NCBI RefSeq assembly: GCF_900100875.1
Contig: NZ_FNKQ01000002.1
Location: 124,001-188,000 of the forward strand
Source of the DNA: Halopelagius longus
GTDB lineage: Archaea; Halobacteriota; Halobacteria; Halobacteriales; Haloferacaceae
Direction: 5' to 3'
DNA length: 64,000 nt
Shown here: positions 27,170 through 36,062 of the stretch, piece by piece
Layout of the letters: each line of letters begins with the position of its first letter
Position numbering within the stretch: position 1 is the stretch's first letter
Notes under the pieces: model-generated
Database searches by the model: none
What the model saw: only the letters and a program-made list of their open reading frames with translations
Told to the model about the DNA's origin: nothing
Made by a program: the position numbers and the translations under genes

Positions 27170-27934
27170 ATGACCGCAGGAGACGGACCGGAACCGGTGA
27201 CCGACCCCGCCGTCCTCGGCGACGCGGTGTCGCGCGACCGGCGCGCGCCGGCGACCGCACTTCGGGCGGACGCGCCGGGGCGGTCGTACAGTTACTACGA
27301 CTTCGTCACCACCTCGTACAAGGCGGGGAACGTCCTCCGGTATCTGGGCGTCCGCGAGGGCGACCGGGTGGACGTCGAACCCGACCGCCTCCCCGAACCG
27401 GTGTTGACGTTCTACGGCGCGGCGCAGTTGGGTGCCGTCGTCTCGTTCGACCCCGACCCCGACGCGTCGGACCCGCCGCGCGCCGCCGTCGTCCCCGTCG
27501 AACGGGAATCCGAGTTCGCCACCGAACCGGGGAGCAAACTCGCCGTCTACGGCGGCCCCCCAGAGCGTCCCACGACGACCCACTGGGAGAAGGAGGTCTG
27601 GAGCGAGAACCCGGCGGTCCACCCCGCGTCGGTGGCGGCCGAGGACCCCTTGCTGGCGGCGGACCGGACGTACTCCCACGCCGAGGTTCTCTCCGCGGCG
27701 GCGGCCGCCGCCGAGGACGCCGACCTGCGACCGGGCGAGGACGTCGCGGTCCGGGGGTCGCTCTCCCACCCCGGCGTCGTCGCCGCGGGCCTCGTCGCGC
27801 CCGTCCTCGTCGGCGCGACGATACTGTTCCCCGACGGGGACGCCGAGGGCGAGGGACCGTCCGGCGACGTTCGGGTCGGCGGGGGACCCGAGCGTCGGGC
27901 TATCGACCCCGACTCGGTGTTCGGCGACGACTGA
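27170..27934 (+). CDS. Acyl-CoA synthetase-like fragment (AMP-binding N-terminal region)
   Basis: 254 residues. The start (APGRSYSYYDFVTTSYKAGNVLRYLGVREGDRV, read in parts) and the GAAQLGAVVSFDP region resemble the N-terminal subdomain of AMP-forming synthetases, with a second half (ADRTYSHAEVLSAAAAAAEDADLRPGEDVAV) that repeats the same kind of fold. The adenylation P-loop, the GRxDD motif and the catalytic Lys are absent, so it should not activate acids. It ends 10 bases before the stop of acs in convergent orientation. TTTTGAC at 27141 lies 27 bases from the ATG. Role unknown, perhaps regulatory. Confidence 0.7.
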   Translation: MTAGDGPEPVTDPAVLGDAVSRDRRAPATALRADAPGRSYSYYDFVTTSYKAGNVLRYLGVREGDRVDVEPDRLPEPVLTFYGAAQLGAVVSFDPDPDASDPPRAAVVPVERESEFATEPGSKLAVYGGPPERPTTTHWEKEVWSENPAVHPASVAAEDPLLAADRTYSHAEVLSAAAAAAEDADLRPGEDVAVRGSLSHPGVVAAGLVAPVLVGATILFPDGDAEGEGPSGDVRVGGGPERRAIDPDSVFGDD

Positions 27935-27944
27935 GGCCGGCCGT

Positions 27945-29927
27945 CTACCGCGCCTCGCGCAGTTCGTCGAGGGCGCCGGGGTTCTCGATGCTGCTCATGT
28001 CTCCGAGTTCGTCGCCTTGGTGGACCGCCGAGATGGCGCGCCGGATTATCTTCCCCGACTGCGTCTTCGGGAACTCCGAGACGAACAGCAGTTCCCGCGG
28101 GCGGAACGGCTTGCCCTGTTCCTCGCCGACGAGTTCGCGGAGTTCCTCGCGGAGTTGCTCCGAGGGGTCGTACCCGTCTTCGAGGACGACGTACGCGACG
28201 ACTGCCGTCCCCGTCGTCTCGTCGTCGACGCCGACGGCCGCGGCCTGATTGACGGCGTCGTGTTCGATGAGGACGCCCTCTATCTCGGCGGGGCCGACCT
28301 TCCGTCCGGCGACGTTGAGGGCGTCGTCGGCGCGCCCGTGGAGGAACCAGAAGCCGTCCTCGTCCTTCTGGGCCCAGTCGCCGTGGTTCCAAAGCGGCGG
28401 GTCCTCGAAGCGACTCCAGTAGGCGTCGAGGTAGCGGTCGTCGCCCGACCACAGCGACTTCGTCATCGACGGACAGGAGTCCCGAGCGACGAGGTAGCCG
28501 CGTTCGTGGTCGTCTGCGATGCTCTCGCCCTCGGCGTCCACGATGTCGATATCCATCCCGAGTCCGGGGCCGCCCAGACTGCACGGTTTCAGCGGTTGGT
28601 CCGGCATCGGCATGAGGAAACAGCCGCAGATTTCGGTGCCGCCGGAGATGTTCATGATGGGCGCCTCGCGGTTCCCGATTCGGTCGTAGAACCACATCCA
28701 CGACTCGGGGTCCCACGGTTCGCCCGTCGAACCCAGCAGACGGAGCGACGAGAGGTCGTGCTTCTCGACCCACTCGTCGCCGTGCTTCCGGAGCGCTCTG
28801 ATGGCCGTCGGCGAGATGCCGAACACCGTCAGGCCGTGGCGGTCTATCATCTCCCAGAAGCGGTCGGGTTCGGGGTGGTCCGGCGCGCCCTCGTACATGA
28901 AGACGGTGCCGCCGAACGTGTGGTTCCCCACGAGCGTCCACGGCCCCATCATCCACCCGATGTCCGACACCCAGAAGAAGCGGTCCTCCGGCTTGTGGTC
29001 GAAGCCGAAGTAGATCTCCTTGGCCGTCTGCATCTGGATGCCCGCGTGGGTGTGGACGATGCCCTTCGGCTTCCCCGTCGTCCCCGAGGAGTACAGCAGC
29101 ATCGACTCCTGATTCGCGTCCAGTTCCTTCGTCTCGTACTCCGGGGACCGCGATTCGACCGCCCGGTGCCACCACTCGTCGCGGGCGGTCCACGTGATGG
29201 TCGCGTCCTCCCTGTCGGCGAGTCCCAGACGGTCGTAGACGACGGTGTGTTCGACGGTTCCGGCCTCCTCGATGGCCTCGTCGGCGGCGTCCTTCAGGGT
29301 GACTTCGCCGCCCCGTCGGTAGAACCCGTCCGCCGTGAACAGCACCGAACACCCCGAGTCTTCGATTCGCGTCGCCGTCGCGTCCACGCCGAACCCCGAG
29401 AAGATGGGCACCGCTATCGCGCCGACTTTGAAACAGCCGTAGAGGATGGAGATGACCTCGGGCACCATCGGCATGTAGAGACCGACCGTATCGCCCGTCT
29501 CGACGCCGTACGACTCCAGCAGATTGGCCACTTGGTTCGCCTCGCGGTGCACGTCGTGGTACGTCACCCGCCGCACGTCGCCGGGTTCGCCCTCCCAGAT
29601 GCACGCCACTCGGTTCCGGTCGGGGCTATCGATTGCGGCGTGCCTGTCGAGGACGTTGTGGGCGATGTTTATCTTCCCGCCGGGGTACCACTCCGCGAAC
29701 TGGGGCCCGTCGGAATCGTCGCGCACCGAGTCGTACCCCTCGTAGAACTCGATTCCGAGGTACTCGACCAGTTCGTCCCAGAACCACTCCACGTCCGAAC
29801 AGGTTCGGTCTATCAACTCGTCGTAGTCCTCGATGCCGTACTCCCGCATGAACGCCCGGACGTTCGTCGCCTCCGCGAACTCCGGGGAGGGCCGGTGGAC
29901 CACCTCGTCGGTGTCGGGTACCTGCAT
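27945..29927 (-). CDS. acs: Acetyl-CoA synthetase (AMP-forming)
   Basis: 660 residues from ATG 29927 (MQVPDTDEVVHRPSPEF). The P-loop is YSSGTTGKPKGIVHTHAG, followed by WVSDIGWMMGPW (CoA/acetate pocket Trp), ISGGTEICG, NHGDWAQ, the hinge GRADDALNVAGRKVGPAEIE, and the catalytic lysine motif KTQSGKIIRR. Length and motifs match acs rather than medium-chain ligases, although propionate use is possible. The enzyme makes acetyl-CoA from acetate and ATP. It is divergent from a GNAT acetyltransferase gene 121 bases away, but that gene is not obviously an acs regulator. Confidence 0.88.
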   Translation of the reverse strand: MQVPDTDEVVHRPSPEFAEATNVRAFMREYGIEDYDELIDRTCSDVEWFWDELVEYLGIEFYEGYDSVRDDSDGPQFAEWYPGGKINIAHNVLDRHAAIDSPDRNRVACIWEGEPGDVRRVTYHDVHREANQVANLLESYGVETGDTVGLYMPMVPEVISILYGCFKVGAIAVPIFSGFGVDATATRIEDSGCSVLFTADGFYRRGGEVTLKDAADEAIEEAGTVEHTVVYDRLGLADREDATITWTARDEWWHRAVESRSPEYETKELDANQESMLLYSSGTTGKPKGIVHTHAGIQMQTAKEIYFGFDHKPEDRFFWVSDIGWMMGPWTLVGNHTFGGTVFMYEGAPDHPEPDRFWEMIDRHGLTVFGISPTAIRALRKHGDEWVEKHDLSSLRLLGSTGEPWDPESWMWFYDRIGNREAPIMNISGGTEICGCFLMPMPDQPLKPCSLGGPGLGMDIDIVDAEGESIADDHERGYLVARDSCPSMTKSLWSGDDRYLDAYWSRFEDPPLWNHGDWAQKDEDGFWFLHGRADDALNVAGRKVGPAEIEGVLIEHDAVNQAAAVGVDDETTGTAVVAYVVLEDGYDPSEQLREELRELVGEEQGKPFRPRELLFVSEFPKTQSGKIIRRAISAVHQGDELGDMSSIENPGALDELREAR

Positions 29928-30048
29928 ATCGTCCGTCCCTTTCTCCGCGCCCACGAAGTAACTTGCCCGAACGATAGTGTATGTCGCTCGCGCCGACGGG
30001 TTCCGCCTCGCAGGAATCCTTTTTCGCGCGCGGGTCCTACGTGGGCGC

Positions 30049-30645
30049 ATGTACGTTCGGGACGCCAAGAACCGAGACGAGGTCTGGTTGCTCGACCGAA
30101 TCGAGGAGATGGGCCTCACAGACCCCGCGTTCCGCTCTCGCGACTACGTCATCGCCTTAGACGAGGAGACGACCGAACGGGCCGGGTTCGGTCGCATCCG
30201 CGTCCACCGGGACGGCGACGACGAGGACGGCGCGGAGTTCTGCGAACTCGCCCTCGTGGCGACGCTCGAACGCTGGCGGAGGCAGGGCGTCGGCGCGCAC
30301 GTGGTCGAACGACTGCTGACGAAGGCGGGCGACGAGGGGTTCGACGACGTGTACGGGTTCACGGCGCAACCCGAGTACGTCCTCCAGTTCGGCTTCTCGC
30401 CCGTGGACGGAGAGCAACTTCCCCCGACCCTCGAAGACCGACTCGACGCCGTCCGCGAGGAACGCGGCGACGACGCCATCGCCGTCCGAATCGCCGTCGA
30501 GGAGTTCGAGATGCCGCCGCGACTCAGAGAGCGATTCAAGGAGGCCACGCCCGGCGACGACGACGGCGAGGTGACAGTCGAGGAGACGGCCGAGGACTTC
30601 GGTATCGACCCCGACGAGGTCACCTACAAGTACGATACGGGGTAG
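30049..30645 (+). CDS. GNAT-family N-acetyltransferase
   Basis: 198 residues. The GNAT core has ELALVATLERWRRQGVGAHVVERLL, with the acetyl-CoA pyrophosphate loop RRQGVG, and GFDDVYGFTAQPEYVLQFGFSPVD as the late beta strand and helix, resembling the N-acetyltransferases that act on amino acids or protein N-termini. The C-terminal 60 residues are a charged helical extension not needed for the fold. ATCCTTTTTC near 30022 lies about 27 bases upstream of the ATG. The substrate is not predictable. Confidence 0.8.
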   Translation: MYVRDAKNRDEVWLLDRIEEMGLTDPAFRSRDYVIALDEETTERAGFGRIRVHRDGDDEDGAEFCELALVATLERWRRQGVGAHVVERLLTKAGDEGFDDVYGFTAQPEYVLQFGFSPVDGEQLPPTLEDRLDAVREERGDDAIAVRIAVEEFEMPPRLRERFKEATPGDDDGEVTVEETAEDFGIDPDEVTYKYDTG

Positions 30646-30675
30646 CGGGCTCCGACGCCGGCGTCGCGGGCGGGG

Positions 30676-30972
30676 TCACGTCCGGTCGTCGAGGAAGTCG
30701 GTGCTGAAGACGATGTACGCGAGCACCGTACAGAAGAGGACGGGCGGGAGGATGGCGAACCCCCACAGCGGTTCGGTCCCCATGCCGACGATGAGGACGA
30801 CGTTGCCGAGGCCGATGAAGAGGAACGGCAGCACCGCGAGGGCCGCCCGCCGTCGGTTCTTGCCGCCGGTTTCGGGCTGAAGCGGTTCCTCGAACTCGTC
30901 GGGGGTCGCGTCCGCGCCCGCGCCGGCGTCCGCCTCCGACTCGTCGTCGGCGGACGTAGAGGAGGTGGCCAT
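30676..30972 (-). CDS. Small membrane protein with acidic N-terminus
   Basis: 98 residues. The first 40 are Asp/Glu/Ala-rich and disordered, then a basic stop (GGKNRRRAA) and two membrane helices (about 43-63 and 69-89) separated by TEPLWGF. By the positive-inside rule the N-terminus is cytoplasmic. I recognise no family. The next gene upstream on the minus strand is also a small membrane protein, 77 bases away. Confidence 0.65.
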   Translation of the reverse strand: MATSSTSADDESEADAGAGADATPDEFEEPLQPETGGKNRRRAALAVLPFLFIGLGNVVLIVGMGTEPLWGFAILPPVLFCTVLAYIVFSTDFLDDRT

Positions 30973-31049
30973 ACCGAAACTGGGGACGCCCAGCGCCAAA
31001 AACGCCGCGCCTGCGCCCCCGTCTCTCGACCCCCGACCGCTCGGGTCCG

Positions 31050-31349
31050 TCAGTTCGCGTCCTCGTACCGCGAGGCGACGGCGACGAGGCCGAACAGGAC
31101 GGTGAGCACGCCCGCCGCGACGAGGGCGGCGTACAGAGACATAGACAGCGGCGTCGTCGGGATGGTGACCAGACCGCCGAGAACAGCGACCCGCGGGGCG
31201 GTTTCGGCCCCGTTGCTCCCGATGAAGAAGCCGACCACCCCGGCGAGGACGACGACGGTAGCCCCCACCCCCAGCAAGATGCGCCGGCCGAGTCCCGGCG
31301 TCCCCGACGCCGGTTCGCCGCGGTTCGTCGAATCGGATTCTGCTGACAC
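31050..31349 (-). CDS. DUF7520-like small membrane protein
   Basis: 99 residues from a GTG start at 31349 (MSAESDSTNRGEPASG), the last start before the hydrophobic part. Two membrane helices (about 24-46 and 69-92) flank a loop with TIPTTPLSMSLY, a pattern I associate with the haloarchaeal DUF7520 family. No function is known. It is cotranscribed at most with the similar two-helix gene downstream, and divergent from cytidine deaminase. Confidence 0.65.
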   Translation of the reverse strand: MSAESDSTNRGEPASGTPGLGRRILLGVGATVVVLAGVVGFFIGSNGAETAPRVAVLGGLVTIPTTPLSMSLYAALVAAGVLTVLFGLVAVASRYEDAN

Positions 31350-31463
31350 GCCGCGGACTAGGGCGGCCGCCCGTTTGGCACTTGCCCTTCGTCGTCCACT
31401 CGCCCGCCGCGGCGACTCCCGGGACGGCAAAGTACAAACCGCTCCCTCGGGAACCGAGAGGCG

Positions 31464-31883
31464 ATGCCAGAGGAACTCCTCACCCGCGCCCGCGACGCCC
31501 TCGACGACGCCTACGTCCCCTACTCGGAGTACTCGGTCGGGGCCGCGCTTCGAACCGCCGACGGCGAGGTGTACGTCGGGTGCAACATCGAGAACGCGAA
31601 CTACTCGAACAGCCTCCACGCCGAGGAAGTCGCCGTCGCGGAGGCGGTGAAGAACGGCCACACGGCGTTCGAGCGAATCGCCGTCACCTCGGGCGCGAAG
31701 GACGGCGTCACCCCCTGCGGGATGTGTCGCCAGACCCTCGCGGAGTTCGCCGACGAGAGCCTCGTCGTCGTCTGCGACGAGGGGGGCGAGGAGACGACGG
31801 AGTACACCCTCGGCGAACTCCTGCCCGACACCATCTCCTTGGACACGCTGAACGCGGCGGCGGAGTCCCGCGAGGACGTATAA
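31464..31883 (+). CDS. cdd: Cytidine deaminase
   Basis: 139 residues, standard for tetrameric CDA. The catalytic H/E pair is in NSLHAEEVAVAEA and the two other zinc ligands are in PCGMCRQTL; the substrate-binding NIENANYSNSLH precedes. The enzyme converts cytidine and deoxycytidine to uridine forms for salvage. The uridine phosphorylase gene lies 1.2 kb downstream on the same strand, with a metalloprotease gene between, so both salvage steps are local but not strictly one operon. Confidence 0.93.
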   Translation: MPEELLTRARDALDDAYVPYSEYSVGAALRTADGEVYVGCNIENANYSNSLHAEEVAVAEAVKNGHTAFERIAVTSGAKDGVTPCGMCRQTLAEFADESLVVVCDEGGEETTEYTLGELLPDTISLDTLNAAAESREDV

Positions 31884-31915
31884 ACAGTTAGGTATCCGGA
31901 CAGTCTCGTCGCGGT

Positions 31916-32980
31916 ATGAAACGCCGCGCAGTCGTCCTCGCCGCGTTGCTCCTCCTCGCGGGGTGTTCCGGAACCCCCGCGGGCGACGCCACCGCCGGAA
32001 CCGACGCGTCCGAACTCTCCGCGACGGAGACGCCCACTCCGGAGGCGACGGAAGCGCCGACGGCGACGCCCGTACCGCCGCAGAACCCGTGGCGCGCGGA
32101 CCCGATAGTCGTCGGCGTCGCCGACGCCGAGAACGACTCCGAGTACGTCGAACTCGTGCGCGAGGCGACGGCGTACTGGGAGACGAACGGGTCCGCGTAC
32201 GGGTACGAGGCGAACTACGCCGTCCGTCCGAACGCCTCGGATCCCGACATCGTCGTCGAGTTCGCCCACGAACTGGCGTACTGCGACGACTACGACCGGC
32301 ACACGGTCGGGTGCGCGCCCGTCCTCGACGCCGACTCGACTCCGTTCGGCACGTCCACCGTATCGATAGAGCGCGGGTACACCGACGAGACGACGTTCTC
32401 GATACTGAAACACGAGTTCGGACACACCCTCGGACTGACGCACGAGGCGGGTGAGGAACTCGCGTTCATGAACGCGAGCATCGACACCGTCCTCACGCCG
32501 AAGCCGAACGCCACCGACCGTCCGATTCCGTGGCGCGACTCGAACCTCACGCTGTACGTGGACTACTCGAACGTCTCCGACGACGAACGCGGGACGTACG
32601 AGGCGGAAGTCGCGCACGCGGTCGACTACTACGACGGCGGCGCCGACGGCTACCTCCCGTCGAACGTCACCGTGACGACGGTGCGGAACCGGTCGGCCGC
32701 GGACGTCCTCGTGACGTTCCCCGACCGACCCCTCGCGACGGAGGACGGGCGCGGCACGTCGTGGAGCTATCGGTTCGTGGACCCCGACGAGGACGGCAGT
32801 CCCGAGTGGTACGTCGAAGGGCGGGTCGCGGTGGTGACCCGCGAGACGAGGCACGTCGACCTGTACCTCGGGTACGGCCTCGGGATGCTGTTCGCGCCCG
32901 ACTCCCGGAGCGACCTCCCGGACCCGTTCGACGGCGAGGGTCGGTCGCCCGACGACGAGTGGACGTCGCGACGGCGGTGA
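31916..32980 (+). CDS. Secreted zinc metalloprotease lipoprotein (metzincin-like)
   Basis: 354 residues. The signal ends in a lipobox LAGC with Cys17, followed by a Thr/Pro/Glu-rich linker (about 25-60). The zinc motif HEFGHTLGLTH (H166-H176) has the HExxHxxGxxH form of metzincins (matrixin-like). The following glycine loop and a possible Met-turn (LAFMNASI) support this. A second domain (about 210-354) has no match I know. It is anchored by lipid at the outer surface and degrades or processes extracellular protein. The TATA-like GTATAAAC (31878-31885) overlaps the cdd stop codon. Confidence 0.8.
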   Translation: MKRRAVVLAALLLLAGCSGTPAGDATAGTDASELSATETPTPEATEAPTATPVPPQNPWRADPIVVGVADAENDSEYVELVREATAYWETNGSAYGYEANYAVRPNASDPDIVVEFAHELAYCDDYDRHTVGCAPVLDADSTPFGTSTVSIERGYTDETTFSILKHEFGHTLGLTHEAGEELAFMNASIDTVLTPKPNATDRPIPWRDSNLTLYVDYSNVSDDERGTYEAEVAHAVDYYDGGADGYLPSNVTVTTVRNRSAADVLVTFPDRPLATEDGRGTSWSYRFVDPDEDGSPEWYVEGRVAVVTRETRHVDLYLGYGLGMLFAPDSRSDLPDPFDGEGRSPDDEWTSRRR

Positions 32981-33011
32981 GCACCGGCGTCTCCCCGGGC
33001 GGAAGGAGTGC

Positions 33012-33017
33012 TTATTT
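33012..33017 (+). promoter_or_regulatory. TATA-like box of uridine phosphorylase
   Basis: TTATTT within GCTTATTTTTG is centred about 27 bases before the ATG at 33042, predicting a leaderless mRNA and supporting 33042 over the earlier in-frame start. Confidence 0.55.
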
Positions 33018-33041
33018 TTGTCGGGGGACCGCACACCCGTC

Positions 33042-33860
33042 ATGAGCGACAGCGAGGACCCGAACGACGAGGTCCAGTACCACATCGAAGTCGGCCCCGA
33101 AGACGTCGCGGACACCGTCCTCCTGCCCGGGAACCCCGAGCGAGTGGACAAGATAACCGCCCTCTGGGACGAGTTCGAGGAACGCGGTTCCCACCGCGAG
33201 TACCGCACCGCGACGGGCACGTACGAGGGAACGCCCATCTCCGTCACCTCGACGGGCATCGGCGGCCCCTCCGCGGCCATCGCCGCCGAGGAACTCGCCC
33301 GAATCGGCGCGGACACGTTCGTCCGCGTCGGGTCCTGCGGCGCTATCCAACCCGAGATGGACGTCGGCGACTTGGTCATCACCTCGGGGGCCGTCAGACA
33401 GGAGGGCACCTCCAAGGAGTACGTCCGCGAGGACTACCCGGCCACCGCGGACCACGAAGTCGTCTGCGCCCTCGTCGCGGCCGCCGAACGCCTCGACTAC
33501 GACTACCACGTCGGACTGACGATGAGCGCAGACTCCTTCTACGCGGGGCAGGGCCGCCCCGGGTTCGAGGGGTTCGAGGCGGCGGGGTCGGAGTCGTTGG
33601 TCGAGGACTTGCGGGAGGCGAACGTGAAGAACATCGAGATGGAGGCGGCGACGCTTCTGACCGTCGCGAACGTGTACGGCCTTCGCGCGGGCGCGGTCTG
33701 TACCGTCTACGCGAACCGCGTCACCGGGGAGTTCCGGACGGAGGGCGAGTCGCGCGCGGCGAAGACGGCGAGTCTCGCCGTCCACCTCCTCGCGCGCATG
33801 GACGAGGTCAAGCGCGCGGCGGGCGTCGACCGCTGGCACGCTGGCCTCTCGCTCGACTGA
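33042..33860 (+). CDS. udp: Uridine phosphorylase
   Basis: 272 residues, nucleoside phosphorylase-I family. VLLPGNPERVDKI (phosphate site), STGIGGPSAAIAAEEL, RVGSCGAIQPEMDVGDLV and NIEMEAATLLTVAN (ribose-binding E/M) are all present. The enzyme phosphorolyses uridine to uracil and ribose-1-phosphate, which in haloarchaea can enter the NMP/pentose bisphosphate pathway. It follows cdd and the metalloprotease gene on the plus strand. Confidence 0.9.
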   Translation: MSDSEDPNDEVQYHIEVGPEDVADTVLLPGNPERVDKITALWDEFEERGSHREYRTATGTYEGTPISVTSTGIGGPSAAIAAEELARIGADTFVRVGSCGAIQPEMDVGDLVITSGAVRQEGTSKEYVREDYPATADHEVVCALVAAAERLDYDYHVGLTMSADSFYAGQGRPGFEGFEAAGSESLVEDLREANVKNIEMEAATLLTVANVYGLRAGAVCTVYANRVTGEFRTEGESRAAKTASLAVHLLARMDEVKRAAGVDRWHAGLSLD

Positions 33861-33965
33861 CTTTCGCTTTCTGCGAAATTTTTGCCCCAGTATCTCACTC
33901 ACTGAAACCCGATAGCAATCACCGCCGCTCTCCGGCGGTCTCGCGCTTGTTCGTTTCAAAGGTCC

Positions 33966-33970
33966 TTTAT
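33966..33970 (+). promoter_or_regulatory. TATA-like box of NDH-2
   Basis: TTTAT in GTCCTTTATCTAATG is centred 26 bases before the ATG at 33994, the usual haloarchaeal leaderless spacing. Confidence 0.5.
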
Positions 33971-33993
33971 CTAATGCCTACGACGGGCCGTCT

Positions 33994-35187
33994 ATGAGCA
34001 CGCAGGTCGTCGTCCTGGGCTCCGGGTACGCGGGTACCGGTGCCGTCAAACGCCTCGAAGATGAACTCGGCTCGGACGCTGAACTGACGTGGGTCTCGGA
34101 GAACGACTACCACCTCGTCCTCCACGAGGCGCACCGCTGCATCCGCGACCCGAGCGTCGAGTCGAAGATTGCGCTCCCCGTAGACGACATCAAGTCCCCC
34201 GAGACGAAGTTCGTGAAGGGCCGCGTCGAGAACATCGACGTCGAGGACCGCCTCGTCGAACTCGACGGCGACGACGAAGTCGAATACGACTACCTCCTCG
34301 TCTGTCTCGGCTCCGCCACCGCGTTCTACGGCATCGAGGGTCTCGAAGAGTACTCCCACGAACTCAAGGGTCTCGACGACGCCCGAGAGATTCACAGCGC
34401 CATCAAGTCGGCCGCAGAGGACGCCTCGCGGGACGACCCCGCGCAGGTCATCGTCGGCGGCGCGGGCCTCTCCGGCATCCAGTCGGCGGGCGAGATAGCG
34501 GAGTACCGCGACATCCACCGCGCGCCCATCGACATCACCATCGTCGAGGGTCTCGACGAGGTGTTCCCCGGTAACGACCCCGAACTGCAGGGTGCGCTCC
34601 GCAAGCGCCTCGTCGAGAAGGACGTCGAAATCCTCACCGGCGACTTCATCTCGAAGGTCGACGAGGAGAACGTCTACCTCGGCGGCGGCGAGGACGAGGA
34701 ACCCGACACCTTGGAGTACGACGTCCTCATCTGGACCGGCGGCATCACGGGCCAAGAAGAGGTCGCCGACGCCGACGTGGACAAAGACGAGCGTTCGAAC
34801 CGCATCTACGCGGACGCGGACTTCCAGACGAGCGACGACCGGGTGTTCGCCCTCGGCGACTCCGCCCTCGTCGAACAGGGACAGGACTCCGTCGCGCCGC
34901 CCACCGCGCAGGCCGCGTGGCAGGCCGCGGACGTCGCGGGCGAGAACGTCGCCCGCGCCGTCAAGGGGCAACCGCTGAAGACGTGGAGCCACGAGGACAA
35001 GGGGACGCTCATCTCCATCGGCGACGACGCCGTCGCCCACGGCGTGAAACTGCCGATGTTCGGGAAGGTCCCCGTCAACGTGTTCGGCGGCCCCGCCGCG
35101 CGAACGCTGAAGAAGAGCGTCGCCACTCGGTGGATTGCGGACATCACCTCCCCGCGCCGCGCGTTAGAGGCGTGGGAGGACATGTAG
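33994..35187 (+). CDS. Type II NADH dehydrogenase-like FAD oxidoreductase
   Basis: 397 residues. The FAD site VVLGSGYAGTGAV is at the N-terminus, the NAD site VIVGGAGLSGIQSAGE is mid-protein (about 151-166), and YLLVCLGSATAFYGI and VFALGDSALVEQ complete the two-dinucleotide-binding fold. No redox-active CxxxxC pair is present, so it is of the NDH-2 kind rather than a disulfide reductase. NDH-2 passes electrons from NADH to menaquinone at the cytoplasmic membrane face without pumping. Haloarchaea use it in place of complex I NADH input. It is monocistronic. Confidence 0.87.
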   Translation: MSTQVVVLGSGYAGTGAVKRLEDELGSDAELTWVSENDYHLVLHEAHRCIRDPSVESKIALPVDDIKSPETKFVKGRVENIDVEDRLVELDGDDEVEYDYLLVCLGSATAFYGIEGLEEYSHELKGLDDAREIHSAIKSAAEDASRDDPAQVIVGGAGLSGIQSAGEIAEYRDIHRAPIDITIVEGLDEVFPGNDPELQGALRKRLVEKDVEILTGDFISKVDEENVYLGGGEDEEPDTLEYDVLIWTGGITGQEEVADADVDKDERSNRIYADADFQTSDDRVFALGDSALVEQGQDSVAPPTAQAAWQAADVAGENVARAVKGQPLKTWSHEDKGTLISIGDDAVAHGVKLPMFGKVPVNVFGGPAARTLKKSVATRWIADITSPRRALEAWEDM

Positions 35188-35302
35188 ACGGCGAACGAAC
35201 CCGCACGGAACCCGACCTCTTTTTCGGAGCGACGGACGACGCGGAGCGACGCCGTCGGGGTACGTCCCCTCGCCCCGACTGCCGTCGCTACTCGACGACG
35301 AC

Positions 35303-35334
35303 AGAGAAGAAAAGCGGCCGACCGAGCGTCGGCC
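35303..35334 (-). terminator. Hairpin with T-rich tail after the HTH gene
   Basis: GGCCGAC (35316-35322) and GTCGGCC (35328-35334) form a 7-bp stem with a 5-base loop. On the minus strand it is followed by GCTTTTCTTCTC, and it lies just past the stop of the HTH regulator gene. This is a good terminator for that gene. The NDH-2 gene ends on the other side of the gap. Confidence 0.55.
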
Positions 35335-35355
35335 TCGGCATCTCTGCAGAGAGCC

Positions 35356-35889
35356 TCAGTGATTCGGCTCGCCGACTGGCGCGCGCATGTCGTCGATACG
35401 GAGGATGAGAATGTTGCTGGTGTCGTCCTTCCCGTCGACGATGCCCTCGACGACGAGCTTCGAAAGCGGCGTCGGGCCGACTTTCACTTCGTCGCCCTCG
35501 TGGAAGTCTCGGACGGAGCCTTGGACGTGAATCTCGGCGCGGCACAGTTCCGGGTGGTGAACCGACGAGAGGTCGATACCGTCGACGTTCACGCCGGTGA
35601 CCGTCTCCCCGTTGTGCTGGAGGGGGACGGAGGCGGGTTCGTCCATCTGGTCGACGTCGAGCGCTTCGTACGCGTTCGCCGTCGGCTTGTAGCCGCCCTT
35701 CGGCCCCGGAACGCCCTCGACCAACTGCAGGGCCTTCAGACTCTGCATCTGGTTGCGAATCGTTCCCGGATTCCGGTTTACCTCTTCTGCGATGTCCTCA
35801 CCTTTCACGGCGTCCTCACTCTGCCGATAGAGGTTTATCAGCGCCGTGAGGATGGTTTTCTGACTCGACGTCAGCTCGATTGATGACAT
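35356..35889 (-). CDS. HTH transcriptional regulator with C-terminal ligand-type domain
   Basis: 177 residues. An N-terminal winged helix (MSSIELTSSQKTILTALINLYR, then KGEDIAEEVNRNPGTIRNQMQSLKALQLVEG, read in parts) has a TrmB/MarR-like recognition helix. A second part (about 85-170) is beta-rich, with two conserved blocks (LQHNGETVTGVNVDGID and HVQGSVRDFHEGDEVKVGPTPLSKLVVEG). I associate it with a haloarchaea-wide regulator family but cannot name its effector. It is convergent with the NDH-2 gene and divergent from the SDR epimerase (173 bases between). Confidence 0.78.
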   Translation of the reverse strand: MSSIELTSSQKTILTALINLYRQSEDAVKGEDIAEEVNRNPGTIRNQMQSLKALQLVEGVPGPKGGYKPTANAYEALDVDQMDEPASVPLQHNGETVTGVNVDGIDLSSVHHPELCRAEIHVQGSVRDFHEGDEVKVGPTPLSKLVVEGIVDGKDDTSNILILRIDDMRAPVGEPNH

Positions 35890-36062
35890 GGTGATTCGTT
35901 CGAAGCATACGTCCTTAAATGCGATGGATGAACGGGAGAAACCCGGTGCCGTCTGACAATTTTCGGGTAAATACGTGTGCTATTTTCACAAACGAAGCCC
36001 GTATTTCGACCGCGGAGTCCCGTGCCGGTAGTAATTTACACACCGGTCGTAGTTTCCAACGC

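Noticed and set aside
27432-30707. Open frame of about 1090 codons on the plus strand across acs
   Set aside because: The translation is Arg/Pro-rich low complexity and lies over acs and its neighbours; it is a GC-rich shadow.
36035-36062. GTAATTTACACACC motif before the epimerase as a special operator
   Set aside because: It is a normal AT-rich promoter element about 27 bases before the ATG and is not repeated elsewhere.
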